Assembly: GCA_000499405.2 (NCBI GenBank) | Contig: HG738137.1 | Span: 8,507,609 to 8,571,608, forward strand | Origin: Onchocerca volvulus | Lineage: Eukaryota > Nematoda > Chromadorea > Rhabditida > Onchocercidae | Reading direction: 5' to 3' | Length of the DNA stretch: 64,000 bases | In this document: positions 1 through 14,115 of the stretch, one piece after another | Position numbering within the stretch: position 1 is the stretch's first letter | How the letters are laid out: every line of letters starts with the position of its first letter | Position numbers and translations under genes: made by a program | The notes under the pieces: generated by a model | The model's input: the letters and a program-made list of their open reading frames with translations, nothing else | Databases searched by the model: none | What the model was told of the DNA's origin: nothing

Positions 1-146
1 CATTTTTGAAGCTTTTATTTGAATTGTTTCATAAATTTCTATTTGTGGGTATGAATTTCATTGGTTTGGCTTACACTTGTTGAAATAATATTTGAGCTTA
101 TTTGTGTACTGCATATTACGGATGCCTAATAACATTTTAATCACAG

Positions 147-436
147 ATCTCATGGCACGGAAGCGTCCAAGACAGAATGTTCCGGATGGTCCGACGGCAT
201 TAGAGAAAAGAATTGCAAGCAGTTTGGAAACCATTCAAGAATTCATCAGTAATGCATTTCAAAAGCAGAAAGAACAAGAGGCGGAGAAAGAAAAAAGTCC
301 AAATGCTGCTCTGTTTCAGTGTATTGATCATCTCACTGCTGATATGTCACCCAAGGAACATCAAGAAGCATTGCGTGAAATCAAACGATCTTGTGTGAGT
401 ATTTGTGCTAGGATTATGTCCGAATCACAACCATAG
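147..436 (+). CDS. 3' exon of an unknown gene, BESS-like C-terminus
   Basis: The exon opens after a TCACAG acceptor (AG at 145-146) and stays open to the stop at 436. An ATG at 152 could also start a short trans-spliced protein (MARKRPRQNV...). The protein is charged and helical, with a basic start and a Glu/Lys-rich middle. Its last 40 residues have the spacing of a BESS motif: ALFQCIDHL, then MSPKEHQEALREIKR. BESS motifs end many MADF-type DNA-binding or transcription-associated proteins, so a nuclear role is possible, but this is inference from one weak motif. No MADF domain is visible; it would lie on exons left of the window. The gene converges on gap-3. Confidence 0.45.
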
Positions 437-2672
437 GTGTTATAATTCTTATCTTATTTAAGTTAATATTTCATGTTTATAGCAAATGATATTGCTTGAT
501 TTTTTATTAGACTAATCAGTGAAGTTGTCATCTCTTGATACAGAACTTCAGCTCTATGAACAAGTCATATTTCTTGGGTTTAATGTTTTTCATGTTCTTT
601 CATAATCCCCAGGGAGATTCATGGTCTTTCCTTTCTTAGAGATAAGAAAAAGGTGGAAAGACTAAATTAACCGAATTACAAAACAATAAGTATTGCTTTC
701 CTTTGATGGATATCGGTGATGTTTAAAATATTGAGTCCCAAATTAAATCATTCATCTTATTATATTGTTTATAATGCTATCATAATCGCAATATATTTTG
801 TCATACTGCGTTATTTCTTCCATTGTTTATTGTGTTTTTGATCTCGTTTGATTGATGATAGTGATTTGTTTTCTTAAACATACAGAGTATATAATCGTTT
901 AGCCTGGGGTTGTGATAATAATTTTTCGTCTGTTCGATGAACTAAAACTTTATCTCAGTTGGCCCTAGCAAACACTTCGTTTCTGCTAAAATTTCCTCAG
1001 AAATTGTAGCAGTTATTTGATTTCCAACTTTATCAGTTAATTTTCATTTTGTAATATGTTAAAATGTATTTGATAGCAGATTGTATTTATTCAGAAATTG
1101 TTATGCTTTAACATTTAATTGATTTCATTATAATGATGCTGACCTCACATATGTATTGTTTTCATCAAATGCATCATATTCTCTCTTACAATACGTTTCT
1201 CTTCTATTTTACGTTAGAAATGCACCAAGTGCAACACATATATATATGTATGGAGATCGGCGTGAATATTACTGCTCAAACTTCAGTAGAGCAGAAATGA
1301 ATTTTCTTGTGAAACTAACATGTTGAATTTATTATAATATTCTCAAATGCTAGTTTCAATTTTCCATACCTCGATAAATTTTTCTAGAGATCTCAGATTT
1401 CTCGGGTTTTCCTTGGCCACTGTCACTTCTTTTCTTAATTGAGTTTTACTTCATCTTGAACAAACCACTGGAAAAGAAAAAGATAACCAGTTCATGCATA
1501 AGGAAGAGAAGTTTGCCATTCATGACAGATATTCATTATCTGCTCTTAACTAATGTGCCTCTGAAAATTGCTGGATTTTCCAAGAATAGGCATATGAGAT
1601 GGCAGTTGTGAAATGTATAAAAATTGCTGGTGTATTCAAGTTTCTGAAAATTCATTGCAAATTGCAACATATTCACGAACCACAAGAGCATATTCATGAA
1701 CGAAGTAAAATTCGGATTCAAAGATTCAAAAAAAACATTCAAAAAAGAAAGATTTAAGAAAGACCTTAGAATACGTATTTCAAAGCTATGCCATTTTCTA
1801 TGCGAGTTTCCTCATTTATTTTCCGAAACTTTGAACGTTTCGCATGAATTCTCTAAAACTGTAAGGACTTGAAGGACTGTAAGGACTCATGTAGGTGAAA
1901 AAAAACAAAGAACATCAATATATTGGAAAAAACAAAGAACATCAATATACTGAAAAAATAAACATCAATATGTTGGCAGCAATAACTGATGCTACTACTG
2001 ACAAAGAACGTAATCCCTTTCCATTTTTGTTCATTCTTTTTCGAAACATTCTTATCCTATCTCACTTCTTCATATTTTAAGAATCGGAAACAAAAAGTTA
2101 AAATTTGTTAAAAATTTAAGTTAAATTTTATCCTATTAGAAAGAAATTGAATTCATAGACATAAAAGGCCTACATTTTTATTAGCTATTAATTGTTCTAC
2201 TGACCAGCATGACGTGAGAACAACAGAAACAAATACCAAAATAAATATTTCCTCAAGAGATCAGAACATGAAAAAGACGACAAATGCAAATAAGGCTGCG
2301 AGAAAGGCCATCAACTGAGTGATTGCTAATCAACAATTATCAGTTAGAGCTGGCTATCACCGTACTGAATACAGTATATAATTGATGACAATCAACTGAA
2401 TGAAAGACAAAGTGTCATAAAATTGTAAAGTTTGATTAAAATTAAAATGAAACAGAAACAAACTTTATATAGAACAGTCCTCCGTTGTTTGTTTTTTTTT
2501 TTTTTTTTTTTTTTTTTTGTGAACAACTTAATCTTTATAAGAAACAAAGTAACAAGGAGTTTTTGAAGTAGTATTACAGAGGCGATGAACAAGAACTAGA
2601 TTGCAAAATATGATTACTAATGTTACAAGTTATGCAAAAATAAAAAATTGTTTTTGAAGAGACTTCGAAAAA
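437..2672. other. Convergent intergenic region, no gene seen
   Basis: This 2.2-kb AT-rich stretch lies between the ends of two convergent genes and should hold both 3' UTRs. Only short unsupported reading frames occur. It contains a poly-T run near 2491-2518 and a short imperfect tandem repeat at 1899-1960 (AACAAAGAACATCAATATA twice). Confidence 0.6.
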
Positions 2673-5600
2673 CTAACAAGAGAGGTACTTATCAGCATGT
2701 TTTTTCAGTAAACTAATAACCGTATAAGCTTCCGGAAGAGGGCAACTAGCAGAATCTTGTTGTTCCAGTACCTGCTCTACTTGAAATGCGAGTAATGCTA
2801 ATTGATTGATTTTACTATATCCACAAAATGGATTTTCCGTTGACTCCACCTTCTTAAAAATAGTAATAGAAAAGTATAACAAATTGAGCATAGTTAAGAT
2901 AAATTAAGTACAAATTAGAGTTAGATTTATTAATTTTGACTCACTGTTTCTACCAAAGAATAAAAAAAGAATCTAACCGGAGGTGATAATGCAACAGCAT
3001 CAAGAAGATCGGCCATTAAGCGAACACTACGGGTACTATTTTCCTACAACAGTTTAGATTTTTCCAATGTCAGAAAATCCACCGCGAAAATGAAAAATGT
3101 TTAAATATTAAAAGTATGCATTTTTTTTTCGTTTTTTTTGACGAAAAATGAGAAAATTAATTGGATTGGGTAATCTAAAACCGCTTTCAGTTTGATTTGA
3201 GCAAAATTATTAAAGCAATCAAAAATAATTCATTACCGGACAGTAATCAACCGAAGAAGCCTGATTAGCTAAGGATTGAATTGTTTTTGGCAACTGGCGA
3301 AACTGTTCAGCTAAAATCTTCCAAAAATTATAGCACAAATTTGATTTAAATTGGCTGATTTAATTTACTTTCAAATGAAATGATAACTACTTACCAGAGC
3401 CATTGCTTCTGAGTGTCAAAATTGGATTAACCAAGCGCAGAATGAAAAATACACTGAAAATGAAGTCGATGCATAACTGCTTTTATTTAAATCTATTGGA
3501 ATTAAGCGAGAAAAAATTAAGCAAATAAACTTCACAAGATTCAAAAGAATATTTTAGAATACCAACACCTGCGAAAGCAAAATTTTCTAACTTAATCTTC
3601 TTTCCGGGCCTAGGACGATGAAATGAACTGAGCTGCTTCAATTACACTAATAATCTTATTAATTTCTGTTGTCAAATTTTTACAAAATTTATAGAAGCTC
3701 CAAACTGTTTTTTCAGTCAAATTGTTGAAAATAATTTACCTAGCAACTCGACGTGCAATATGCTCAGAATTATTGAAATGTGCTTTTGTTGTTTTTATGA
3801 TATGTGATAGAATGGCGCGGAAAAGAAGAGGTAGATGTTCGGATAAATTCTTCAAGGCATTCATGATTTCCAGTTCCTGTTTTGGTGGTCCTCCAGTTAG
3901 CAAATTTGCTAATTCTTCTGTGACCAGATTTTTACTTATCATACGTAGGACTGTTGAAATACAGCAAGTACAAAATGAATCACACCGAAAAATTGTTCCT
4001 GCTGAAAGAAAAATGATTATAAGAACTGAAAGACCATTTTCTTCCTGACAACATTATAAGAACTAAAAAACCATTTTGAATTCATTTTCTTTACAGCTGA
4101 ATTTTATCATGATCCAATCTTTTAAAAATTTTGAAACAATGCTATGATGTAACTGTCTTTTATTAAATGCAACTGTTTATTCCCAATCGAGAACTTTTTT
4201 CTTCATCCTAAGAACATAGCAAATCTTTATGGGTTCCAATTCTTTTTTGTATATAAACTAATTTTTGAACAACTGATGTCAGAATTCCAACATTTTCAAT
4301 TATTTTATAAATATATAAATTTAAAAAACACAAACCAGTTTCATGCCCAATTTGCTCCCTGACGATAACTTCAACAAATGACATCAATAAATCGTAATTT
4401 GGCAATAGGACAGAGAGTAACAAACGTGCAAAATATTTTCGATTAAAAATATCCAAGACGGAGCCAATCCAAGTGGATAAAATAAATGATCGCGTAGTAA
4501 GCAGTACAAAAAACGAAGCATATTGTTCTTCAGGTAATAAAACGATACGATGACGTACTGCACGAAACATAAATCCTTCAAAATTATCTTCCATGCAAAG
4601 CTCTTTACCATCGTCTAATACATAGAGTGGTGATATATCTAAAATTAACTTAAATAATCAATGTCATATAACAAACTAATTCGTTCAACCCGTCTTCTGC
4701 TTTCGCCAAAGAAAAAAAAAAAAAAGGAAATCAGCAATACAACAATGCACTATTTACCGATTCCATAAAATAATCTAACATCTTACTGCTATAGTATCAT
4801 ATTTCAAACTTTACGATATATGATATAATTCAGAGAGACGAGAAAAGCAAATAGAATCACAATATATTATTTGACAAAGTTAATAATAAATAATATTTAT
4901 GTCATAAAATTTACTTTTCTGCAAATGATCTTTGAATGTTCGCGTCCTTATCAATTCGTGTCTATTCGCGTCCGCATCCTTGTCAGGATTGTGTGAACAA
5001 AGTTGAAGTTCCAATGAACATGGTCCAGGTGGAATGTATCTGAAGTGGAAATACAATCAAAACTGGATAAAAAGACTGCAAAGAAAAAACTAATCCCTTT
5101 TTCGGTCATATTACCACTAATTATTATTTATTAAATTATGCTAATGTCATGATAGCTAATCTTCTCAAAATTACAAGATTATTGTCACAAAGAACTTGCT
5201 CTAGCAGAAAAGACTTGTTGAATATAACGGTATTTTTTGCAGGCATCACTTGCTGAGTTTTGGTTAAAAAAATTCCATTGATCATCACTATCGCATCATA
5301 TAAAAAATCAGGTTTGAAATAGCTACCTCTGAAATCAATTTCGTCATATGCCTAATTCGCTAATCGTTAGCAAAAACTATACACTTTATACAAAGAGAAT
5401 TTTCTTAACCAATAAAACTGCATATATGATCACAATTTTCAGAAAGGCAATGCTTGGGCAATATCCGAAAATAGCAGCATCATGTGTTAGTCAGTTATCC
5501 GGATCAATAATAAATTAATTAGCAAGTAAAATAGGAAAAAATGGGAAATTGAAATTGTGAAGTTCATTTCGAAGATTAGGCATAAATATAAATATAAGGC

Positions 5601-8064
5601 TAATAACCACTATTAATGAATAATATATTAAATGAGACAGAAGATGTGAGGATAAAAAAAATAAAATATACTTTCTACAAATTAGCGAAAATTAGAGTCT
5701 TTGATACAAGATTTCATATTAAAGCCTAAAGTAGATGAATGATTTGACATAAACCTACCTAAAACTTATTAAATTTAAATAAATGATAGTTGTGGTACGG
5801 AAAAAATAATCCTGTACGGCAGGAATTACAGCAAATGGTGATGGTGAATGTTGATAACCGAAACATCGCAATCGTAACATATTGAGCCAATTTAGATAAA
5901 TGCCTTCATTTTGAAATGATAAATGAACTACTGATGGATAAACATCCAGACCATTCGGGGCAATTAACAAACAATTCGCTCTATCGAATGATCCTTCTGG
6001 GATTTTATAAACGAAGCAGAAACTAAGATCCAGAACTACTTTTGGCTTTGTTCTCTGTAAAATAAAGAAACTATCTTTTTAAATTAGTTCATTTATTTGA
6101 ATCATACAGATAATTTCTAATAATGAAATAATATAATTGCAATTTTAGTCACTGAAAAATACCAATACCATTTCATGATCTAAGACATATAAAAAATAAT
6201 ACTGGTACCTTCTCATGATCGAAAACGTATAATTGTGAGCCATCCGAATCATTAAGTTTCACATAACAACGCTTCCATCTATCTTCTTTGCCTGAAATTT
6301 ATGAAGAATTCCAAAAACATCACAACAACCCCAATTCCTAATGGTCATTATTATTGGATTAACCAGATACATTATATTATGACATCTACATTGCATAGGT
6401 AACATATCACTTTGATATCAATAATTAAATGATTTTGAAAATATTAATTACAGAATATCAATAAAACAATTTCTTTCATTGTATACCATTATATATACCT
6501 TAATTTATTATGCATGATTGTGTTTATGAAAGTCATTCATCAAAATACTCTATTTTTTTCGCAACGATGAGATGTCAGTTTTATCTTGGTTTCAGCCAAC
6601 CTCAGAATTTTCAAATTCCAAATTTTACAGAGCTGTTTTTTTCAAAAAATATCTTCAGATTTTAAATGACTGATAACAAATTAGTAAATTCTTACATTTT
6701 CGATAAGCATATGACGCCAAAATGGTTTGTGGATAGAAACTACCGGTGATTAGATTTTGAAACTTTTTATCCACATTTTTTCCCGACAAGTCCCTCTCAA
6801 ATGTGCTTGCTAATACCGCACGCATCAGATGAAATCCTTCGCAAATTTCCTTTTCGCTGTACCTATAGATAATGAAGGAAAAAGTCAAACCATACTTTTA
6901 TCACTCACTCCGAGACTAGTAGAAATCCCCATAACGGTGAGAGGGGTGCCCACAGACTAACGATAGAAAATCGAAACTTATTATCAATAAAAGCCAACTA
7001 TATCAAACGACAGAATAATTAGCGAAAAGCTTTTATGATATAATCTGACTGCTGGAACCATGCGTCGCTTTCAGGAAACTCATACAATCTATCTAACATG
7101 ATATAAAATATTGCATTGGATAGTCGTGATAAAACAATCAGTTTCTGTCTAATAATTAATTTTTTCTTCCATAGACGAAAAAAAATTTTACGCTTCCTGT
7201 ATGACATTCAACATGTGTATGCTGCCGTTACCTATTTCTAGTTTACGAAGAATAGAAAAGCAATATCTTTCGAATAGTAAAAAAAGTGAAACAGAATTTT
7301 ACCTTTCAATAATATCTGGAATCGTCGCAAAAATTCGTCCCCCAATTTCGAAGTCACCATCTGATGTTCGTTTTATTTGAAATTTTTCTATATGCGCACC
7401 AGTATTTACCATAAGCGTATATGAATTTGACTGTACAATTGAATGCCGTAAGAGATAACAACCAACACCATCTGCATTTCAATTCATAAATAAATTAATT
7501 ATTGTTATAAAAAAACTAAACGAAGAAATATTTTTCAATTTAAAATTTGGGCTTTTTCTTTTTTTATTAAAGATTTTAAAAGGAGAAGAATATCACATGA
7601 TTTTTTATCATAAAAAAACACATTTTCTAGTAATGGTAGATCTATATTTCCAAACAAAGATTTAAATGAGTTTCCTCAAGTTACTTTATTACTTCCATAA
7701 CTAAATGAATTCTCAAACTCTTCTCCTAAATGTGTGGATTAAATAAATATATGCAGAAAAATGCAAAAATTACATTGTATTAGTCGTTGTGTAAGCACGT
7801 TAATTGGTTCATCATGGAAATATGGCAATTCTTCAGGTTTCACACTTTTATCGTTCTGCAGTAATAAATAAATGAAATTAAAACTTCAACTAATTTTATC
7901 TCTGCTGCATACATTCCAAAATTAATGGAAAAAATAAAAAAGATTATAGCTGCTCATAATTTCATTCCGGTTTTAAAAATGCTGTTTTTGCAGCTGCTAA
8001 ATTTCTCCCATTTCAAGATAATCACTAGGACTTTCCCTTTGAAAATAGAAATACAAAAAATATG

Positions 8065-8096
<32 letters not shown>

Positions 8097-10291
8097 TATA
8101 TATATATATATACATATATATTGAAAATAGAAATACAAAAAATATGTATATATATAAAGAGCTCCGAAGCAGCTCTATTACTATAATTCTAGTGGATTGA
8201 AGAAAAATTAACTAATGGAACAGTGAGCTGTACAGCGACAAGTCCGGATTTCCCATTTTTTTCCAATCTTGCCCACGCCCATTCATTATCCACCCGCTGA
8301 ATTTCCGTTAACAAATCACCTTCACAAAAGCTGAATAAAGCGAGTATTAATTTAATAGTTTTGTTTCAACACCAGATAATAGTTTGAATATTTTTTAAAC
8401 AAAAACAAAAGAAAAAAATTATAAGTAAACACAATAATGGATTTTTCAGAAAACTAAAGAAAATTTGGCTTAAGAAATACAACCCATTACTGAAAACTAT
8501 AAAAGCCAAAATCGGAAAATTTCATCAGAACTATAAAAATTAAAGACTTATATAAATTGCAATGAAATGAACAATTAAACATGTAATTAAAAAACATTAG
8601 AAGCAAAAAAAAAAAAATTGAAAATATAAAATCTAAATTGAAAATATAAAAATCAATTTATATTACCTTATTTCATCTGTATCAGGCATTGCACGGAATG
8701 GTAATACAGCTATCCTTTGACGATTAATTAATTTCACCGGCTATAAAAAAAAAAAAAAAAAAAAAAAAAACTAAATAATATGTAAATTTCAAACTTTCTT
8801 CGAGATTTACAAATCTATTATTCCAAGTTATAGACTTTATTTGATATATCATAGCCTTCTTTCTATTCCTACCTACAATCTGTGACGTTTCCCTTCTGCG
8901 ATTCAGGCAATGTGAGCACAAAATTAATAATAAATAAATATACAATAAGACATACTGAAGGTGGCTGAAGTGGCAGCACAGTTGTTTTCTTTTCACTTAT
9001 AAAAGCTTGAATGAGATCAGATAATGTTGTGAAGGATCTCCCAGACAGGAAATATTCTCCACAAACTCGATCAATGCTGAAATTCTTCATTTATACGATG
9101 GAAAACTTCAAAATTTATACGATGGAAAATTTCAGATCTGTTAAAGAAAATTTGTTTCTATGTTTTCAAGAAAAAAATTTTCTCTAACAAATTACTTTTT
9201 AATGTTTTTCCAACAAATTTCCTTTTAATGAATGAAACTGTTAATCAAGGAAGCAGAAAAAAAGTTCTAAATTCATTCATATAAATTAAGGACCATATTT
9301 TTTGGAATTAGGAAAAACTTTCCATAATTGATGTAAGGTTTTTAATTAGCGCTTTATTTAAGTTGAAACCATGAAACCGTGTACTTTTCTACTTCACTAA
9401 CACTTCTTTTCTCTTATCCTCCTCTCTCTTCTCCCACAAAGAATTCCCTCTCAAAAGCTAACAACGATGTCAATTAGTGTACTTAATAACTAATTCTTAG
9501 TCCGAAAATTATTAAATGTCATTTCATATTAAAACGATGTACCTTTTCAGTTAAAAGCAACGAATAAAGTATTCATCCGAAGGCGTACAAGGTTTTTCTA
9601 ATTCAATAATCGCTGTTGTAAACTAACGAGAATTATAAATTAGCAAATTCTAAAATTTCTTATGAAATTTTTTTAATAAAATTATTGATGAAAGAATTCC
9701 AAAATCTCGCAACTAAAAGCATCACTTCATCTTAATCAGCTTTAATATTGCCGAAACTCTATGAGCAATTTTGTTATAAGCAACTTTTCACTTAAATTGC
9801 ATGAATTATTTCGACGAACGCAAACTATGAATTGAAATATGGAAGACATAATGAAGATATAATTATTGTTATAATTATTTCCTGTGTTAATAAAAAAAAA
9901 ATGCATGTTTAGAGCAAAAATGAAAACAATTTTCGAACTGCTATATTTATTACATAGTGACAATACCATTTTGGAAATTAATATAACATTAAATTAATTG
10001 GAAATGCGAGAAAACTTACGAAAAATGCTTTACCGAATTATTGGTTGATGGGAGCCAAGAAAGATGAAATTTGGGTTTGACAGAATTCTGTTCAGCATGT
10101 AAAATCAATGCACCGTCAATCTTACATTCTCGTAATCGATATTCTGCTTCTTCTTCTGTAATAAAACCATGAAAACAATCCACCGAATCTAATGATGTTG
10201 TTGATCTTTCCTCCACTTCCGCTCTTAATCTCGATTCATATTCTTGCACTTGCTGCTTCTCCTCCATTCCCTTGTCCACTCTATCCGACAT
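2673..10291 (-). CDS. gap-3: p120 Ras GTPase-activating protein (RASA1 type)
   Basis: The product stimulates GTP hydrolysis by Ras at the membrane downstream of receptor tyrosine kinases. Exons read right to left, approximately: SH2-N 10291-10020 and 9076-8956; SH3 8740-8667 and 8330-8211; SH2-C 7858-7755 and 7474-7303; linker 6862-6696; PH 6291-6209 and 6054-5759; C2 5328-5175; post-C2 about 5035-4917; RasGAP 4638-4336, 4001-3740, 3453-3395, 3310-3237 and 3043-2978; tail 2852-2673. Most adjoining phases agree. The junction between the C2 exon and the exon at 5035 is unresolved. The GAP domain keeps the arginine finger (GTIFR) and the FLR-type motif (ILRLVNPI), so catalysis looks intact. SH2-C keeps its FLVR arginine (CYLLR), while SH2-N has LILH instead. 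The ATG at 10291 follows a TTCCAG acceptor at 10300, either a trans-splice site or a junction to an upstream exon. The domain order is diagnostic; gap-3 is the C. elegans name. Confidence 0.88.
8041..8157. repeat. AT microsatellite flanked by a direct repeat, in a gap-3 intron
   Basis: A sequence beginning GAAAATAGAAATACAAAAAA occurs at 8041 and again at 8123, in the same orientation, on both sides of a TA-dinucleotide tract. The array lies in the intron between the SH3 and second SH2 exons. It looks like a slippage-driven local duplication. Confidence 0.7.
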
Positions 10292-12579
10292 CACATCATC
10301 TGGAATAATTTAAAATTATGCGTAAAACTAAATTTGAAACGATCCAGTAATATGATCTATATAAAAGAACAGAAATAAGACCGCAAAACTTTAGTGTCAT
10401 CCGTATTTCATACTTCAACTCCTTTATCGCACAATGAAGATATTACAGAAAAAAATAATCACAGATTATTAAAACAATAAAAAAAAAAAAGGAAAACTAA
10501 AATTGAAATTTTCAAATCAAAAAAGGGGAAAAATGAAAGATGATGGCTTATTGATTCGCTGTATCCTATTCTATCATGTTAAGATATGGAAAATCGGAAA
10601 ACCTCAATATCTGTAATAAAAATAAATAAGAAAAGGAAAAACTGCAAGAAAAATGAAAAAGAAAAAATATAAAAACTAACAACTACTAGTAATATTAGCA
10701 GTGCTATAAATGAGAATTTTTATGATTGAAAAAACAAATCATAAAAAAAAATTAGAAGAAAAAGCAAATTGACAGATTTTCTACCTAACATTTACCTGAA
10801 ATTTGCATCATTTCAAATGAGAATTAGTTGCAGATCGAATGATACGAATAATAAAGAGAAAAGATGGCTATCAAGGATTTATTTAAAAGCAAATATCATT
10901 TATCCTATCGTGGGTATTAAATCTCATTGATAAATCGATATTATTAAAATTTCTCTGTCAATAACTAAATTAATCCCAGTTTTATCGTCGAATATTTCAA
11001 TACAGTTATTCATCAAATTTATGGAAGAAAGGATGGAAAAATGGCATAATCATTATTGCTAAAATAATACCTTTTTTATCAGTAATTTAAAAAAAAAAAA
11101 AAAATGGAAATTTATGAAAATTTTTGGAAAAGAAAATTATGAAGAAATTTCGAAAAGAATATATGTATATAATTATCTTCCTTCTGTAACAAACAAACTT
11201 TTCTATTTAGTTAACTAAACATAAAATAAAGGATATTTTAAAACTATAAAGATCTTCCCTGATGTTATCATTCTTGTTTTCATTACAATACAATGATAAC
11301 TACAACACAATCTTGATAATAAAAAAGACAAAAATTACTCATCAATATTATTTAAGAATAATTCTTCAACTATTACGCCTGACTGATTAATAATCAAATA
11401 GTTTAAAATAATGGTATTAATCAATAAATTCTAATTACATAATTAAAAGTGCAAAATTTACTTCAAATATCAAACTAAATGTTTCAAAAAAAGAGAAATG
11501 AAAGACATAAAGAATTCTAATATTTTTTTATTTTTATAAAAAATATGCAATCTTTTTTAACTATACGAAGAATCTACGAATCTATTTTTATGTCGCTTTT
11601 GGGCTTCATAAGATTGAGCGAATTTTCGCAATCGTATAGATTGCTTCAATACCAAAAATCTCAACTTATTCCACAATTAATTCAGAAATTTATTATAATT
11701 TCAAGAAAAAAAAATAAATAAAAAAGAAAATTCTAAGTCAAAGTATCCATCCTGAAATGTTGACAGAGACCAATATTTGCCAAATTTCACATCGTGATTC
11801 AAATGGATATATGCAACCTTCTGATCCCAAATCCTAGTCCTAACAATTATTATAATACGACCCAAATCATTATTATTAAATTTTAAGTTTCATTTTAATT
11901 TAAACAAGGTTTCAGGTGCAAAATTCGTCTTTAAAATGAAGTAATAAAATCTACTCATTGATAATGCTACTCATTAGTTGATTTGTAGACTTAAAATAAT
12001 AAGACAAATGCCAGAAAATCCATAAATGACTGCAACCAAGACATTACATCATCGAATTGCCATTTGAATATGAGACATTATAGGCGTAATAAGAAAGTAA
12101 AATTGTCTTTATTATTGCGAGAGAAAGAGCCCATAAATGAGATATTTGCTTCAATTCAACATTTCTATAATATCATGGCCTATGGAAGATTCTATTTTAC
12201 ATTTTCTTTCATATATTTAAATTTTAATAAATGATTCGAAAAAAAGAAAAAAGAAAGAGAATTATTACAATAAAAGGAAAATATTATTAAATAATAAATT
12301 AACAATTGTGTTCACATTATTGTTTTGAAAATAGGAAATTCCTACATTCTAAAAAATTTTTGATATTTTGAAAAAAAAAAAAAGTATTTGAAATGAAAAA
12401 TAGAGAAAGAGAAGAAGAGAGAGAGAAAAGGAAAATAAGGAAAAAGGGAAAGAAAATGGTAAAGAAAAGCAAACGGGTTTTTTACCTGATTATCGAGATT
12501 TTTGAATGTTAGGTAATGATCGGGAATTAATAGTAATAGTGGATTGATTCTGAGATTTAACAAAATGTGACAAACTTGT

Positions 12580-13330
12580 GTGTGTTTGAATGCATTTTAT
12601 AGTGTTTCTTTGTTAAATTAAATTAAGACATTGATAAATATGTGTTTGTTATTTATAAATGAGAGAAAAGGACGACGGGAAGGAGGAATTTGATTATCAA
12701 CATAAGTTTATGGTGTAAATAAGTTTAATTAAATTAAGAAATTGATAGATATGTATTTGTGTCTATTTGCTTGTATATAAGTGGGTGGAAAAGAAGAAGG
12801 AGAAAGGAGAGGGGATTATGATTGTTTATGTAAATGTATGGGCGTGGATAAGTTTAATTAACCATATCAAAATTTATGATTGCTCGCGTAAATCAGAAAT
12901 ATTATGAAATTTACACCTTTATATATGCTATCTTTAATAAATGCTACATGAATATTCGTGGTATTTCTTTTTATCATCATCGAAATAGTACATGAGGGAG
13001 GAAAAGGAGTGGGAAAAGGAAACATCTAATTAATCAGTTATTCATAAATTTCAGACTGCCCATCAAATTAGTTAAGCATAAATTTCTGAATACATAAAAA
13101 AACATTTTACATTGTTTACATTTTACGTCTGCTACGTGAATAAATTATATATTTAAATGTATTTTATCGTGTTTTTTTTCTTTAATTAAATAAAAAACTG
13201 AAGGTTATGTGCGTGTGTTATATTTGTATGGGAGGAAGAGCAAAAGAAGCAAATGTCTAATTAATTGTTTACGTAAATCAAAACTGCAACACTTTACGTA
13301 TACTACATAGATAAGTTATTAATGAAGAAA
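12580..13330. repeat. Degenerate tandem repeat, units of roughly 130-170 bp
   Basis: A pattern recurs near 12600, 12720, 12845 and 13140. Each copy has a TTTAATTAAATTAAG-like core, then a TGATARATATGT-like segment, then a purine-rich GGAAAAGRAGRAGG block, then TTTATGTAAAT. Copies have diverged heavily, so the array is old. Confidence 0.5.
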
Positions 13331-13937
13331 AATTGTTCTAGATAACAGTGAAATAATTAAGTATAACAAAAGAAAATTAAAAAAAAAAAAAATCACAGTC
13401 ATTTCAATAAATAATCAAACAAAATAATGGAAAATAAGGATGCAGAAAAAAAATAAACTTATAAAATTGAATTTATTTAATTCAAATAATCCAGTAGTAT
13501 ATATTTGAAAATAGCTACCGCACATTTCTATAAAAGTATGAAAAATTTTTGCTAACATTAGTTCAAGAAAATCAAAGGAATGAAATAGAAAGAAGTATTT
13601 GCTAAATTTTACGAAAAAATGAGTTATAAATTTCCAAAAATTTATCGGAAGAAAGAAAGCAAAGGAAATAAAAGAATAATAAATATAAAAAAGATTTAAA
13701 GAAAACTAGTTTTTATTGTGAAATTTTAGATAATAATAATAATAAGACGACAATGACGACGACGACGAAGCAGAAGAAGAAGGAGAATAATAATGTCAGC
13801 TTATATACCTTTAATCCAACGGAAATCATTCCAAAATTTTGCACAGTGAATATTTCGACTGGTTGTAAACATAATATCACATTCTCTCCTTTCTCATCTT
13901 TCATCAAAAATACAATTTCAAATTATTTTTTATTCTA

Positions 13938-14115
13938 AATCCGGTTACGCTTCGCTTTGCGGTCCAACTTGTCTATATAAATGAAAATGTAAATGTTCGT
14001 TTGTTCAAAATCTTAAATTTCCAAAAGTTCTTAAACACGCGTCTTATCTATATAAAAACACGTGCCTGTTCGAATGCGACGTTGCATGAAAATTTCAAAT
14101 CAATCGGTGATGAAC
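13938..14115. mobile_element. Fragment of Helitron-like ends
   Basis: TCTATATAAATGAAAATG at 13972 matches the left ends of the remnants at 53190 and 57450. It is followed by the reverse complement of their right-end block, CTTAAACACGCG, near 14030-14041. A TTCGAATGCGACGTTG segment near 14069 matches right-end copies near 55840 and 60990. A GC-rich hairpin-like stretch (TTACGCTTCGCTTTGCGG) lies beside it. No coding sequence is present, so this is a small non-autonomous or truncated copy. Confidence 0.55.

Noticed and set aside
7925..8200. 91-codon frame over the TA repeat in gap-3
   Set aside because: Tyr/Ile runs from TA dinucleotides inside an intron.
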